Shown here: piece by piece, positions 1-5,620 of the stretch
Layout of the letters: every line of letters begins with the position of its first letter
Numbering within the stretch: the first letter of the stretch is position 1
Source: Flavobacterium sp.
Lineage (GTDB): Bacteria; Bacteroidota; Bacteroidia; Flavobacteriales; Flavobacteriaceae
Assembly (NCBI GenBank): GCA_030151565.1
Contig: JASLDM010000114.1
Coordinates: 1 to 5,764 of the forward strand
Direction of reading: 5' to 3'
Length of the DNA: 5,764 nt
Program-made: the position numbers and the translations under genes
The notes under the pieces: generated by a model
Databases searched by the model: none
What the model was told of the DNA's origin: nothing
What the model saw: the letters and a program-made list of their open reading frames with translations, nothing else

Positions 1-131
1 TTTGGTGGCGGAATTACAATTGTGTAAGGCTCTCTATGATCAGGTGTTGAATGAAAATACTTATTTTCCATCCAGTACTGATACCACTTTTGCTCTACTT
101 GCTTAGCGTCGAATTGTGCAGGTATTGTCAT
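1..131 (-). CDS. valS: Valine--tRNA ligase, N-terminal fragment (runs off left edge)
   Basis: This is the 5' end of a minus-strand gene, with ATG at 131-129 and 43 full codons before the window edge. The translation starts MTIPAQFDAKQVEQKW and ends in YTIVIPPP. This is the usual opening of bacterial valyl-tRNA synthetase: an N-terminal segment of the form 'Y.p..vE.kWy.yW...yF', then the PPPNVTG stretch that leads into the HIGH-type ATP-binding motif, which lies beyond the edge. The enzyme charges tRNA-Val in the cytoplasm and is normally about 850-900 residues, so only about 5% is visible. The gene is divergent from the DUF1573 gene. Other class Ia synthetases (IleRS, LeuRS) share the general fold, but the short spacing from the start to the PPP motif and the residues around it favour ValRS. 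Confidence 0.9.
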   Translation of the reverse strand, partial: MTIPAQFDAKQVEQKWYQYWMENKYFHSTPDHREPYTIVIPPP

Positions 132-202
132 TATACTATTACTTATTAAATTTTAAAAAATCTAAATTACTAAAAACCCTATGAATAGTCGTATTTTAAG
201 AA

Positions 203-231
203 CAAATATTTTTCTGGTACGTTTTTTGCAA
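203..231 (-). promoter_or_regulatory. Candidate valS promoter, proximal
   Basis: Read on the minus strand, TTG (231-229) is followed after 18 bases by AATATTTG (210-203). This is one mismatch from the Bacteroidota -7 consensus TAnnTTTG, with normal spacing. It would give a leader of about 65-70 bases for valS. A second -7 candidate, TATTTTTG at 248-241, matches the consensus exactly, but its nearest upstream TTG (275-273) is 24 bases away, which is longer than usual. Either or both may be used. Confidence 0.4.
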
Positions 232-302
232 CTTGATCAGCAAAAATACTGATAACTCAGGAATAATAAAAACAATCTTTTTTGATCTCAATTGTTAAAA
301 TA

Positions 303-333
303 TTTGTGAGTTTATCAAAAGTTTTTAATTTTA
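303..333 (+). promoter_or_regulatory. Candidate promoter of the DUF1573 gene
   Basis: TTTG at 303-306 matches the Bacteroidota -33 element. TAATTTTA at 326-333 matches the -7 element TAnnTTTG except for the last base. The 19-base spacer is typical. Transcription would begin near 339-341, leaving a short leader of about 18 bases before the ATG at 358. The leader shows no Shine-Dalgarno sequence, which is common in this phylum. Confidence 0.5.
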
Positions 334-357
334 CGAATCATAAAAAACATTGAAACG

Positions 358-753
358 ATGAAAAAACTATTAGCTTTATTCACTTTACTATTTGTAAGCG
401 CAGTATCTTTTGCTCAAACTGGACCAAAAATTGAGTTCACTGCAGAAAACAACACTATCGATTATGGTAAAGTAGTAAAAGGACAAGACAGTGGTCTAAG
501 AACTTTCGAATTTAAGAACACAGGAGATGCTCCTTTGGTTGTTTCTAACGTTCGATCTACTTGTGGATGTACTGTTCCTTCTAAACCAGAAGCTCCAATT
601 ATGCCTGGAAAAACTGGAAAAATAGACGTAAAATACAATATGTCATTAGGAAGAATCAGCAGAACATTAACTGTAGAAACTAATGCAACGAACTACACAG
701 ACGGTAAAGTTGCTATTAGAATTAAAGGAGAGGTTATTGCTCCAGAAAACTAA
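358..753 (+). CDS. Secreted DUF1573 domain protein
   Basis: This 131-residue protein has a clear Sec signal peptide: MKK, a hydrophobic core at 4-18, and probable cleavage after SFA (A19/Q20). The rest is one DUF1573 domain. The family signature is visible: 'F.F.NTGDAPLVVSNV' (about 50-65), then STCGCTVP (67-74) with the two conserved cysteines C69 and C71, then 'PIMPGKTGKIDVKY' (about 80-93). The fold is an immunoglobulin-like beta sandwich related to ASPM-SPD-2-Hydin domains. Its biochemical role is unknown, and it is expected in the periplasm or at the cell surface. Length is typical for single-domain members, which are abundant in Bacteroidota. The start gives a complete signal peptide, and no other start is credible. 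It is transcribed alone and ended by the hairpin at 775-805. Family assignment is firm; function is not known. Confidence 0.92.
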   Translation: MKKLLALFTLLFVSAVSFAQTGPKIEFTAENNTIDYGKVVKGQDSGLRTFEFKNTGDAPLVVSNVRSTCGCTVPSKPEAPIMPGKTGKIDVKYNMSLGRISRTLTVETNATNYTDGKVAIRIKGEVIAPEN

Positions 754-774
754 CATTTTTTAAAAGTAAATAAT

Positions 775-805
775 AAAAAAAGCTGCAAAATTTGCAGCTT
801 TTTTT
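775..805. terminator. Bidirectional intrinsic terminator between convergent genes
   Basis: This is a near-perfect inverted repeat: seven A, GCTGCAAA, one central A, TTTGCAGC, seven T. The G/C-containing arms are 782-786 and 794-798. Because of the flanking A7 and T7 tracts, a U-run follows the hairpin on both strands. It can therefore end the DUF1573 transcript (stop at 753) and the phosphatase transcript arriving from the right (stop at 827). Confidence 0.9.
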
Positions 806-826
806 ATTGGTGTTATTTCATACACG

Positions 827-1561
827 CTATTCAAAAAAGATATTTTTATGAATCGCTTCTTCTAAAACCTTGACGTCTTTAATTTTTAACTTACTGTCAA
901 AAGCAGCAATATGTTTGCTATGATGAATATCTGACCCAACAAAGTCAATCAGTTGCTCTCGCAACAAAAAGTTTGCAGCCTCCAATACGTGGCCTCCGTA
1001 ATAGCCAACCGTTGAAAGCAAATTCATCTGAAAATGACAGCCCGCACGCTTTAATTTTTTATACATATCGGTTTGTTGATGATAAAAATTATAGCGTTCT
1101 GGATGTGCTAAGACAATTTCATAGCCATTTGATTTTAGTTCGAATAAAATATCAAAAAGCTGAATCGGTGGATTGATATAAGACATCTCTACCAAAACAT
1201 AATTATCTTTTAACGTTAGTAATTTCTCACTATGTATACGTTGCAAGAAACTATCATCCATCATATATTCAGATGCTACACCCAATTGTAATGAAGCCGC
1301 TTCTTGAGGTAGAACTTCTTTAACCTCAGCATACTTTGCTAAAATTCCTTCTCTAGTATTATCCCATACAAATGGCGTGGTGTGTGGTGTTGCAATTGCC
1401 TTTGAAAATCCGAAATTTTTCATCGAATTAATAATCATTTGGGTATCCTCTTTTGTTTGGGCACCATCGTCAATTCCAAATAATAAATGTGAATGAATAT
1501 CTACATAATCATTAGGAATCAAATCTTTCAAAACAGGTTTCTGTTTAAAAAATGAGAACAT
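827..1561 (-). CDS. PHP-family tyrosine-protein phosphatase, YwqE/CpsB type
   Basis: This 244-residue cytoplasmic protein has the PHP metal-site motifs in order: DIHSH (H23, H25), GIDDG (29-33), ATPH (H60), SEYM (E98), LAHPERY (H153) and GSDIHH (D211, H213). These residues normally hold two or three divalent metal ions. The 'DIHSHLL.GIDDG' opening is diagnostic of the CpsB/CapC/YwqE branch, manganese-dependent phosphotyrosine phosphatases that act on BY-kinases of the Wzc/CapB type and so tune capsule or exopolysaccharide export. Histidinol phosphatase (HisK) and PolX PHP domains are the alternatives, but length and motif context favour YwqE/CpsB. No kinase lies next to it, although a sugar transferase of probable polysaccharide function lies about 3.5 kb away. 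The start (MFSFFKQKP) is supported by the promoter at 1584-1616. The visible metal ligands appear intact. Confidence 0.9.
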   Translation of the reverse strand: MFSFFKQKPVLKDLIPNDYVDIHSHLLFGIDDGAQTKEDTQMIINSMKNFGFSKAIATPHTTPFVWDNTREGILAKYAEVKEVLPQEAASLQLGVASEYMMDDSFLQRIHSEKLLTLKDNYVLVEMSYINPPIQLFDILFELKSNGYEIVLAHPERYNFYHQQTDMYKKLKRAGCHFQMNLLSTVGYYGGHVLEAANFLLREQLIDFVGSDIHHSKHIAAFDSKLKIKDVKVLEEAIHKNIFFE

Positions 1562-1583
1562 ACTTATACTCTTTTATATCAAA

Positions 1584-1616
1584 CAAATATACAAGATAAA
1601 AAGGGCTTTTAATCAA
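1584..1616 (-). promoter_or_regulatory. Candidate promoter of the phosphatase gene
   Basis: On the minus strand, TTG (1616-1614) precedes TATATTTG (1591-1584), an exact match to TAnnTTTG, with a 22-base spacer at the long end of the usual range. Transcription would start near 1578, about 17 bases before the ATG. This suggests the phosphatase can be transcribed independently of the two genes upstream. No convincing terminator separates them, so readthrough is also possible. Confidence 0.5.
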
Positions 1617-1621
1617 TTAGG

Positions 1622-2734
1622 TTACGCTCTTTGTGATTTCTTTAAGATCCATAGACTTAAAAGTGTTACTATCCAAAGAGGCAAAGCAATAAGTAGTTTT
1701 TCTGAATTAATATTTAATCCTGCAAAAAGCACGAGTGACATTAATAAAAGTGGAAGCAAAAGCTTTAATTTCCCTTTATATTTAGGAGCAGACCAAAACG
1801 GAATAAATATAAAAAGTGGATTGCATAAAAATATACTATTATTGTTTAGCAATTCTGAGTGAAAAGAATAATATCCTACAAAAGAAAAGAAAAACCCTAA
1901 TAATCCAAGAATAATAAAAAACGTATTTCGCACAAAAGCACTCTTCATCCCCAATAGCACAACAGCCAATACAATACAAAAGAACCAATAAGTATTCCAC
2001 CAAGGTGCTACTTCTGCAGTTTCACTCTGATATAGAATTGTCGTTTCTTTCACCAAAGGCTTCCCATTCACTTGAGTTTTTTCTAAACCTAACATAAATT
2101 TATCTGGTAGAAAAAGCAATATAGAAGCGTGATCTACTTTAGCTCCAAAAATGAGATTGATTCCCAATTTTTCGAAATAATTGTTTTTTAAATACGTATT
2201 TAAAATCGTACGATAATCCTCTGTATTGCCTTCAACTGCAGTTATAATAGGAGCATCTAAAACTTCGTTCAATAAATCCACAACCTTGGTTGTACAATTT
2301 TGATCGATAAACTTATATTGATAATACTTTTGATCGTCTTCTAATGATCGATTTAAGCGCTGCCATATCTGTTCTTTTTGGCTCACCGTTAAGTCCAACT
2401 GTTGCTCATATACCGATCGATCTTCATAAGCATAGGATCTCACAAAACGTTGATAATCGTCATAAGCAACAAAATACATCAAATCACCTTTTACAAACTT
2501 TCCGTAAAAATTTTCTGTATTAAAATCAAACATCCCATAATTATATACACGATCAATTCCCTGAATAGGATCATAGATGCGAATTCCTGTATGTCCATAC
2601 AAAGCATAAAGCTCACTTCCTGTTCCACAAGTCAAAACACTAATTTCGGCTTGCGCTGTTAAGGGAATTGAAGCTGCGAATGCATTTTGTATTTGCAGAA
2701 AAAACAGAACAATAAGTACTATAAAATGTTTCAT
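1622..2734 (-). CDS. DUF4105 / Lnb-type membrane protein, probable lipoprotein N-acyltransferase
   Basis: This 370-residue protein has two parts. A signal or anchor segment (about 1-21) leads to a periplasmic DUF4105 domain (about 28-215). Five hydrophobic segments follow (about 247-263, 268-289, 300-314, 322-340, 346-364), ending in a basic KKSQRA tail. Conserved features include the segment from C36 to GHTGIRI (H48), NYGMFDF (65-71), and the QNCTTK motif with C147. H48 and C147 are the likely catalytic pair of a thiol-enzyme-like fold. In Bacteroides, the family member Lnb adds the third acyl chain to lipoprotein N-termini, a job done by Lnt in Proteobacteria. The periplasmic domain plus C-terminal membrane bundle fits that architecture, but several DUF4105 paralogues can occur per genome, so the exact role is inferred. 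The start lies 2 bases after the PorV-like stop, so the two are co-transcribed and probably translationally coupled. Confidence 0.75.
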   Translation of the reverse strand: MKHFIVLIVLFFLQIQNAFAASIPLTAQAEISVLTCGTGSELYALYGHTGIRIYDPIQGIDRVYNYGMFDFNTENFYGKFVKGDLMYFVAYDDYQRFVRSYAYEDRSVYEQQLDLTVSQKEQIWQRLNRSLEDDQKYYQYKFIDQNCTTKVVDLLNEVLDAPIITAVEGNTEDYRTILNTYLKNNYFEKLGINLIFGAKVDHASILLFLPDKFMLGLEKTQVNGKPLVKETTILYQSETAEVAPWWNTYWFFCIVLAVVLLGMKSAFVRNTFFIILGLLGFFFSFVGYYSFHSELLNNNSIFLCNPLFIFIPFWSAPKYKGKLKLLLPLLLMSLVLFAGLNINSEKLLIALPLWIVTLLSLWILKKSQRA

Positions 2735-2736
2735 AA

Positions 2737-3813
2737 TTATTTACGACTAAAAATACCTAAATCTAACTTAAGAGAAAAAACATTTGAATAAAGTGCCACA
2801 CTTTGATCGCCAATATCCGTTAAAGCATAATCGACCTGAATGCCTTTGTAATGGAAGCCAACCCCAACATTAGGCTGAAAGCCTATTTTCTCTCCACCCT
2901 CTAACTGCTCCGTTTGTTGAAAATTTCCAATTCCTCCTCTTACAAAAACCATATCGGTATACGCAAACTCTACCCCTAATGAAGGGTATAAACTAAATCC
3001 TTTGGTGGCGATTAAAGCTTTTGTTTCTGCAAATTCTACATGAAGACCTATGGCAGTTTGTACTGAGAAATCTTGATTAAAGGAAAATGTTTTAGCCGCT
3101 CCTAACTGTAATTTAGGTAGTGTTATTTCAGAGGTTTCTGGCAATTCGTTATTTTCACCAGGTATTGCTTGACTAATTTTATCAAACTCTTTTTTATTTA
3201 TCGACCACATATTATATGTTGTGGTAATATCTCTAGCCATCGCTCCAAACTTCCAACCAGAAGCTACCTGATATTGAGCCCCTAAATCGAATCCGAATCC
3301 CCAAGAATTGGCGAATTTACCAATAACACGACGTACAACCTTTGCATTAACCCCCCAATTTAATCCCTCAACTCTTGTTTTTCGAGCGTAAGAAGCTGTA
3401 AAAGCATAATCTGCTGCAGAAAACAAACTAATTTTATCGTAATTAATATTTCCATTTTGATCAATCAGTTCCGTTGTGTTCATTATATCATCCACACCAA
3501 AACGTATAATAGACAAGGCAACAGCACTCTTTTCGTCTACAGGCATTGCAAAAGCAGCATAGTCATATTGCGCTATATTAGCAAAATAACTTGCATGCAT
3601 TAAGGCGAGTTGTTTATCTTCCAAGTGAAGTAAGCCCGCAGGATTCCAATAGGCTGCATTCACATTGTTTGTTGTGGCTGTTACACTATTAGCCATTCCT
3701 AAAGCAGCAGCATCAACCCCTATATTTAAAAATTCATTCGAATACTTCCTAACTTTCTGAGCATGAATACTTATTGAAAAAAGGATGAAACAAAAAAGAA
3801 GTGTTTTTCTCAC
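2737..3813 (-). CDS. PorV/PorQ-family outer-membrane beta-barrel protein
   Basis: This 358-residue protein has a signal peptide (basic RK, hydrophobic core about 4-16, cleavage near HA/QK, 18-19). The diagnostic N-terminal motif of the family follows: 'GVDAAALGMANS' and 'NNVNAAYWNPAGL' (about 32-61). The remainder alternates like beta strands with many aromatic and glycine residues, and ends in a strand-like LKLDLGIFSRK. The family belongs to the FadL-like barrels. PorV shuttles type IX secretion cargo to the attachment complex and PorQ has a related role, but many paralogues have no proven link to secretion. The protein could be PorV, PorQ or another paralogue; sequence alone does not decide. 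The start is GTG (3813-3811). It is preferred because the next in-frame ATG (residue 40) lies beyond the signal peptide and no ATG occurs upstream in frame. It is first in an operon with the Lnb-like gene. Confidence 0.82.
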   Translation of the reverse strand: MRKTLLFCFILFSISIHAQKVRKYSNEFLNIGVDAAALGMANSVTATTNNVNAAYWNPAGLLHLEDKQLALMHASYFANIAQYDYAAFAMPVDEKSAVALSIIRFGVDDIMNTTELIDQNGNINYDKISLFSAADYAFTASYARKTRVEGLNWGVNAKVVRRVIGKFANSWGFGFDLGAQYQVASGWKFGAMARDITTTYNMWSINKKEFDKISQAIPGENNELPETSEITLPKLQLGAAKTFSFNQDFSVQTAIGLHVEFAETKALIATKGFSLYPSLGVEFAYTDMVFVRGGIGNFQQTEQLEGGEKIGFQPNVGVGFHYKGIQVDYALTDIGDQSVALYSNVFSLKLDLGIFSRK

Positions 3814-3946
3814 AATTCGTAGGTTTATTACAAAGATGTAATAAAATTCCCAAATACTAAACTCCTGCAGTTATTTAATTATTCATTACTTTTATGATAC
3901 ATTTGCAAGATATAGTGCTCTAGGGGCTTTCATTAAAAAAACGACT
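3814..3946. other. Divergent promoter region between the PorV-like gene and pssA
   Basis: These 133 bases separate two genes transcribed outward. The plus strand has an exact -7 element for pssA at 3898-3905. On the minus strand the best match for the PorV-like gene is CATCTTTG (3838-3831), one mismatch from TAnnTTTG, but no TTG lies at normal spacing, so that promoter is unresolved. No gene or RNA structure is seen. Confidence 0.6.
3898..3905 (+). promoter_or_regulatory. -7 promoter element of pssA
   Basis: TACATTTG matches the Bacteroidota -7 consensus TAnnTTTG exactly. It lies 41 bases upstream of the pssA ATG and predicts a leader of about 35 bases. No TTG stands at the expected -33 position; the nearest region (around 3871-3878) reads TTATTTAA, so the upstream element is degenerate. 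Confidence 0.55.
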
Positions 3947-4684
3947 ATGAAGAAACACATTCCCAATCTTATTACAATGTTAAACCTAGGTTCAGGTTTA
4001 ATAGCTATGATCTATGCCTTTGACGATAATTATATCATGGCTTTTTTATGGATCTGCTTAGGTATATTTTTTGATTTTTGGGACGGATTTGCTGCTAGAT
4101 TACTACAGGTAAAAAGCGAACTAGGTCTACAATTAGACTCTCTTGCAGATATGGTTACAAGTGGGGTTGTACCAGGGTTAATTATGTACAAGCTTCTAGC
4201 TAATATTCAGAACAATCAAGATTTATATAATTTATCACCTGAAAATGGCTTTATGGGAATACTCCCTTATTTTGGATTTCTTATCACTCTAGGCTCCGCT
4301 TATCGACTTGCTAAATTCAATATAGACACAAGACAAACAGATTCATTCATCGGTTTACCTACTCCGGCAAATGCTTTATTTATAACCAGTTTAGCCATCA
4401 TTAATATTGAATGGGTTAACACCTTTATACTTACCAATCCGTATATTTTAATCGGAATTAGTGTTTTTAGTGCTTATATTCTTAACGCTGAACTTCCTCT
4501 CTTTTCTTTAAAAATAAAAGATAAAGGTGCTTTTGCAGCAAATAAACTAGCTTATTTATTTGTTTTATTTTGCGTTTTGATGTTGGTTGTCTTCCAATTA
4601 ACAGCAATTCCCATCATTATTATTAGTTATGTATTAACTTCAGTAATTAGAAACATTACATCAAAAAAAATTACAAATATTTAA
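3947..4684 (+). CDS. pssA: CDP-diacylglycerol--serine O-phosphatidyltransferase
   Basis: This 245-residue integral membrane enzyme joins CDP-diacylglycerol and L-serine to make phosphatidylserine, the precursor of phosphatidylethanolamine. The CDP-alcohol phosphatidyltransferase signature is complete: D43-x2-D46-G47-x2-A50-R51-x8-G60-x3-D64-x3-D68, where the aspartates bind the catalytic metals. The opening KKHIPNLITMLNL, the later RLAKFNID (120-127) and the FIGLPTPAN block (134-142) are characteristic of the type II PssA branch, not of PgsA. Hydrophobic segments lie at about 12-25, 29-42, 104-118, 142-155, 166-180, 201-218 and 220-235, and the length is typical. The gene is transcribed alone from the promoter at 3898-3905 and ends in the strong hairpin at 4690-4719. 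A phosphatidylserine decarboxylase partner is not in the window. Confidence 0.94.
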   Translation: MKKHIPNLITMLNLGSGLIAMIYAFDDNYIMAFLWICLGIFFDFWDGFAARLLQVKSELGLQLDSLADMVTSGVVPGLIMYKLLANIQNNQDLYNLSPENGFMGILPYFGFLITLGSAYRLAKFNIDTRQTDSFIGLPTPANALFITSLAIINIEWVNTFILTNPYILIGISVFSAYILNAELPLFSLKIKDKGAFAANKLAYLFVLFCVLMLVVFQLTAIPIIIISYVLTSVIRNITSKKITNI

Positions 4685-4689
4685 AAAAC

Positions 4690-4719
4690 AAGAAGGTCGC
4701 TCATTTGAGCGACCTTCTT
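4690..4719. terminator. Strong bidirectional intrinsic terminator (pssA / csbD-like)
   Basis: A perfect 14-base inverted repeat (arms 4690-4703 and 4706-4719, core GGTCGCTCA/TGAGCGACC) has a nominal TT centre. On the plus strand the hairpin runs into TTTTCTG and ends pssA. On the minus strand it is followed by TGTTTTTTAA and can end the csbD-like transcript, whose stop codon lies about 43 bases before it. It is the most G/C-rich local structure in the window. Confidence 0.93.
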
Positions 4720-4762
4720 TTCTGTAAATTAAAAAACTATAATAGTAACAACTATTTTACTC

Positions 4763-4951
4763 TTACTTCCAATCTTTGATTTCTTTTTCGATTGCCTCCC
4801 TAGTCTTCCCAGTTTTCTCTTGAATCTTTCCGACTACTTCATCGAATTTACCATCTAGTAAAGCTTCGTTGTCATTAAACCATTCTCCATATTTTTGTTT
4901 GAATGCTCCTTTAACTTGATTCCACTTACCTTCTAATTCTAACTTGTTCAT
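4763..4951 (-). CDS. CsbD-family small stress protein
   Basis: This is a 62-residue, highly charged, soluble protein with no cysteine or membrane segment. It has the CsbD-family pattern: an N-terminal 'LEGKWNQVKGAFKQKYG' (6-22), a middle 'LLDGKFDEVVGKIQEKTG' (31-48) and a C-terminal 'REAIEKEIKDW' helix. The two LxGK...G repeats are the hallmark, and length is normal. CsbD was named in Bacillus as a sigma-B-controlled general stress protein; relatives such as E. coli YjbJ are abundant in stationary phase or under osmotic stress, but the molecular function is unknown. The gene stands alone between convergent pssA and the downstream end of the polysaccharide operon. A weak -7-like TATCTTTA lies on the minus strand at 4985-4978, without a clear -33 partner. 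The family call is firm; stress induction is inferred. Confidence 0.9.
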   Translation of the reverse strand: MNKLELEGKWNQVKGAFKQKYGEWFNDNEALLDGKFDEVVGKIQEKTGKTREAIEKEIKDWK

Positions 4952-4977
4952 AATTTATTTGTTTTTGATTAGTACTT

Positions 4978-4985
4978 TAAAGATA
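4978..4985 (-). promoter_or_regulatory. Possible -7 element of the csbD-like gene
   Basis: On the minus strand TATCTTTA is one mismatch from TAnnTTTG and lies 26 bases upstream of the start, giving a leader of about 20 bases. No TTG is seen at the right distance upstream. It sits in an imperfect palindrome (GTATCTTTAAAGTAC) that could be a regulator site. The evidence is weak. Confidence 0.3.
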
Positions 4986-5001
4986 CAAAATCAAATAAGC
5001 C

Positions 5002-5038
5002 CTGTCTGTTAAGAAAATCATATTTAACTAAAAAGACA
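5002..5038 (-). repeat. Nested inverted repeat after the sugar transferase gene
   Basis: Just past the sugar transferase stop, two short inverted repeats are nested: TGTC (5003-5006) with GACA (5035-5038), and GTTAA (5008-5012) with TTAAC (5024-5028). The arms are separated unevenly (1 and 6 bases) and no T-run follows on the minus strand. It might be a weak transcript-end structure for the polysaccharide operon. It is not a convincing intrinsic terminator. Confidence 0.25.
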
Positions 5039-5040
5039 AC

Positions 5041-5607
5041 TTAAGAAAATACCGTTATAAATGTTTCTATTATAATTTTAAAATCTTCAGTTATAGATTT
5101 CTTATCAAGATATTCAATATTCATTTTAACTTTATCTGGGAATATCACTTCTCGATTGTACGCATCAGGGTCGTCTTGTTTTGACAACAACTCAACCTCA
5201 TTACAATATTTAATAGAAGCTCTAGATGTTAGCCCTGGACGTAATTGAAGTACTTTACGATCTGATCCTTCAAGTAAATCATAAAACCCTACTAAATCAG
5301 GTCGAGGACCAACAATACTCATACTTCCAAATAATATATTAATTAATTGAGGCCATTCATCCATTTTATATTTCCTTAGAAAAAGTCCAAAGCGTCCAAT
5401 TTCTAATTCATTCTTGTGTCCCAACGGATATATCGTTTTAAACTTTATGATTGTAAACGTCTGAGCATCCTTTCCTACTCGTTCTTGAAAAAAAAATCCA
5501 TTAGAACGCATTTCAACCGAAAGAACTATCCAAAGAAAAAGAATCGGTACAATTAAGACAAGTAACAACAAACAAGATCCAATAATATCAAAAAGTCGCT
5601 TGCTCAT
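5041..5607 (-). CDS. Initiating sugar-phosphate (phosphoglycosyl) transferase, small PglC-like form
   Basis: This 188-residue protein belongs to the bacterial sugar transferase family, which moves a sugar phosphate from a UDP-sugar onto undecaprenyl phosphate as the first step of capsule, exopolysaccharide or O-antigen repeat-unit synthesis. Motifs in order: MSKRLFDIIGS and a single hydrophobic segment (about 8-31) with a central proline P21, expected to form the re-entrant membrane helix; 'FFFQERVGKDAQTFTIIKFKT' (38-58); KMDEWPQLINIL (81-92) with the catalytic Asp-Glu pair D83-E84; SIVGPRPD (97-104); and LRPGLTS (122-128). It lacks the extra N-terminal membrane domain of WbaP/WcaJ enzymes, so it is the minimal monotopic form. 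The usual FK(T/S)M reads FKTI here, a mild change. The sugar cannot be predicted. It lies 13 bases after the partial upstream gene, in one operon, and is last in it. Confidence 0.9.
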   Translation of the reverse strand: MSKRLFDIIGSCLLLLVLIVPILFLWIVLSVEMRSNGFFFQERVGKDAQTFTIIKFKTIYPLGHKNELEIGRFGLFLRKYKMDEWPQLINILFGSMSIVGPRPDLVGFYDLLEGSDRKVLQLRPGLTSRASIKYCNEVELLSKQDDPDAYNREVIFPDKVKMNIEYLDKKSITEDFKIIIETFITVFS

Positions 5608-5620
5608 TTGTTTCTCTCAA

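Larger units (their letters stand above)
132..357. other. Divergent intergenic region between valS and the DUF1573 gene
   Basis: These 226 bases contain no gene I can support. They are very AT-rich and hold the promoters of both flanking genes. On the plus side, TTTG (303-306) and TAATTTTA (326-333) are 19 bases apart. On the minus side there are two candidate -7 elements for valS, at 203-210 and 241-248. Neither a T-box-like leader nor a terminator is visible upstream of valS. Confidence 0.7.

Noticed and set aside
132..300. T-box or other aminoacyl-tRNA-sensing leader upstream of valS
   Set aside because: No stable stem, no T-box-like sequence and no terminator hairpin are visible, and T-box control is not expected in Bacteroidota.
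973..1176. 67-residue open frame on the plus strand
   Set aside because: It lies wholly inside the phosphatase gene on the opposite strand, which has intact PHP motifs. It shows no family pattern and is a shadow.
1598..1613. Possible terminator between the Lnb-like gene and the phosphatase gene
   Set aside because: On the minus strand AAAAG and CTTTT could pair across two bases, but the stem is five bases and almost all A-T, too weak to call.
2402..2662. 86-residue open frame on the plus strand
   Set aside because: It is antisense to the conserved DUF4105 domain, isoleucine- and serine-rich with no recognisable motif. It is a shadow frame.
3831..3853. Promoter for the PorV-like gene using CATCTTTG and the TTG upstream
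   Set aside because: The -7 has a mismatch at its first base, and the only nearby TTG (3853-3851 on the minus strand) is 12 bases away, well short of normal spacing.
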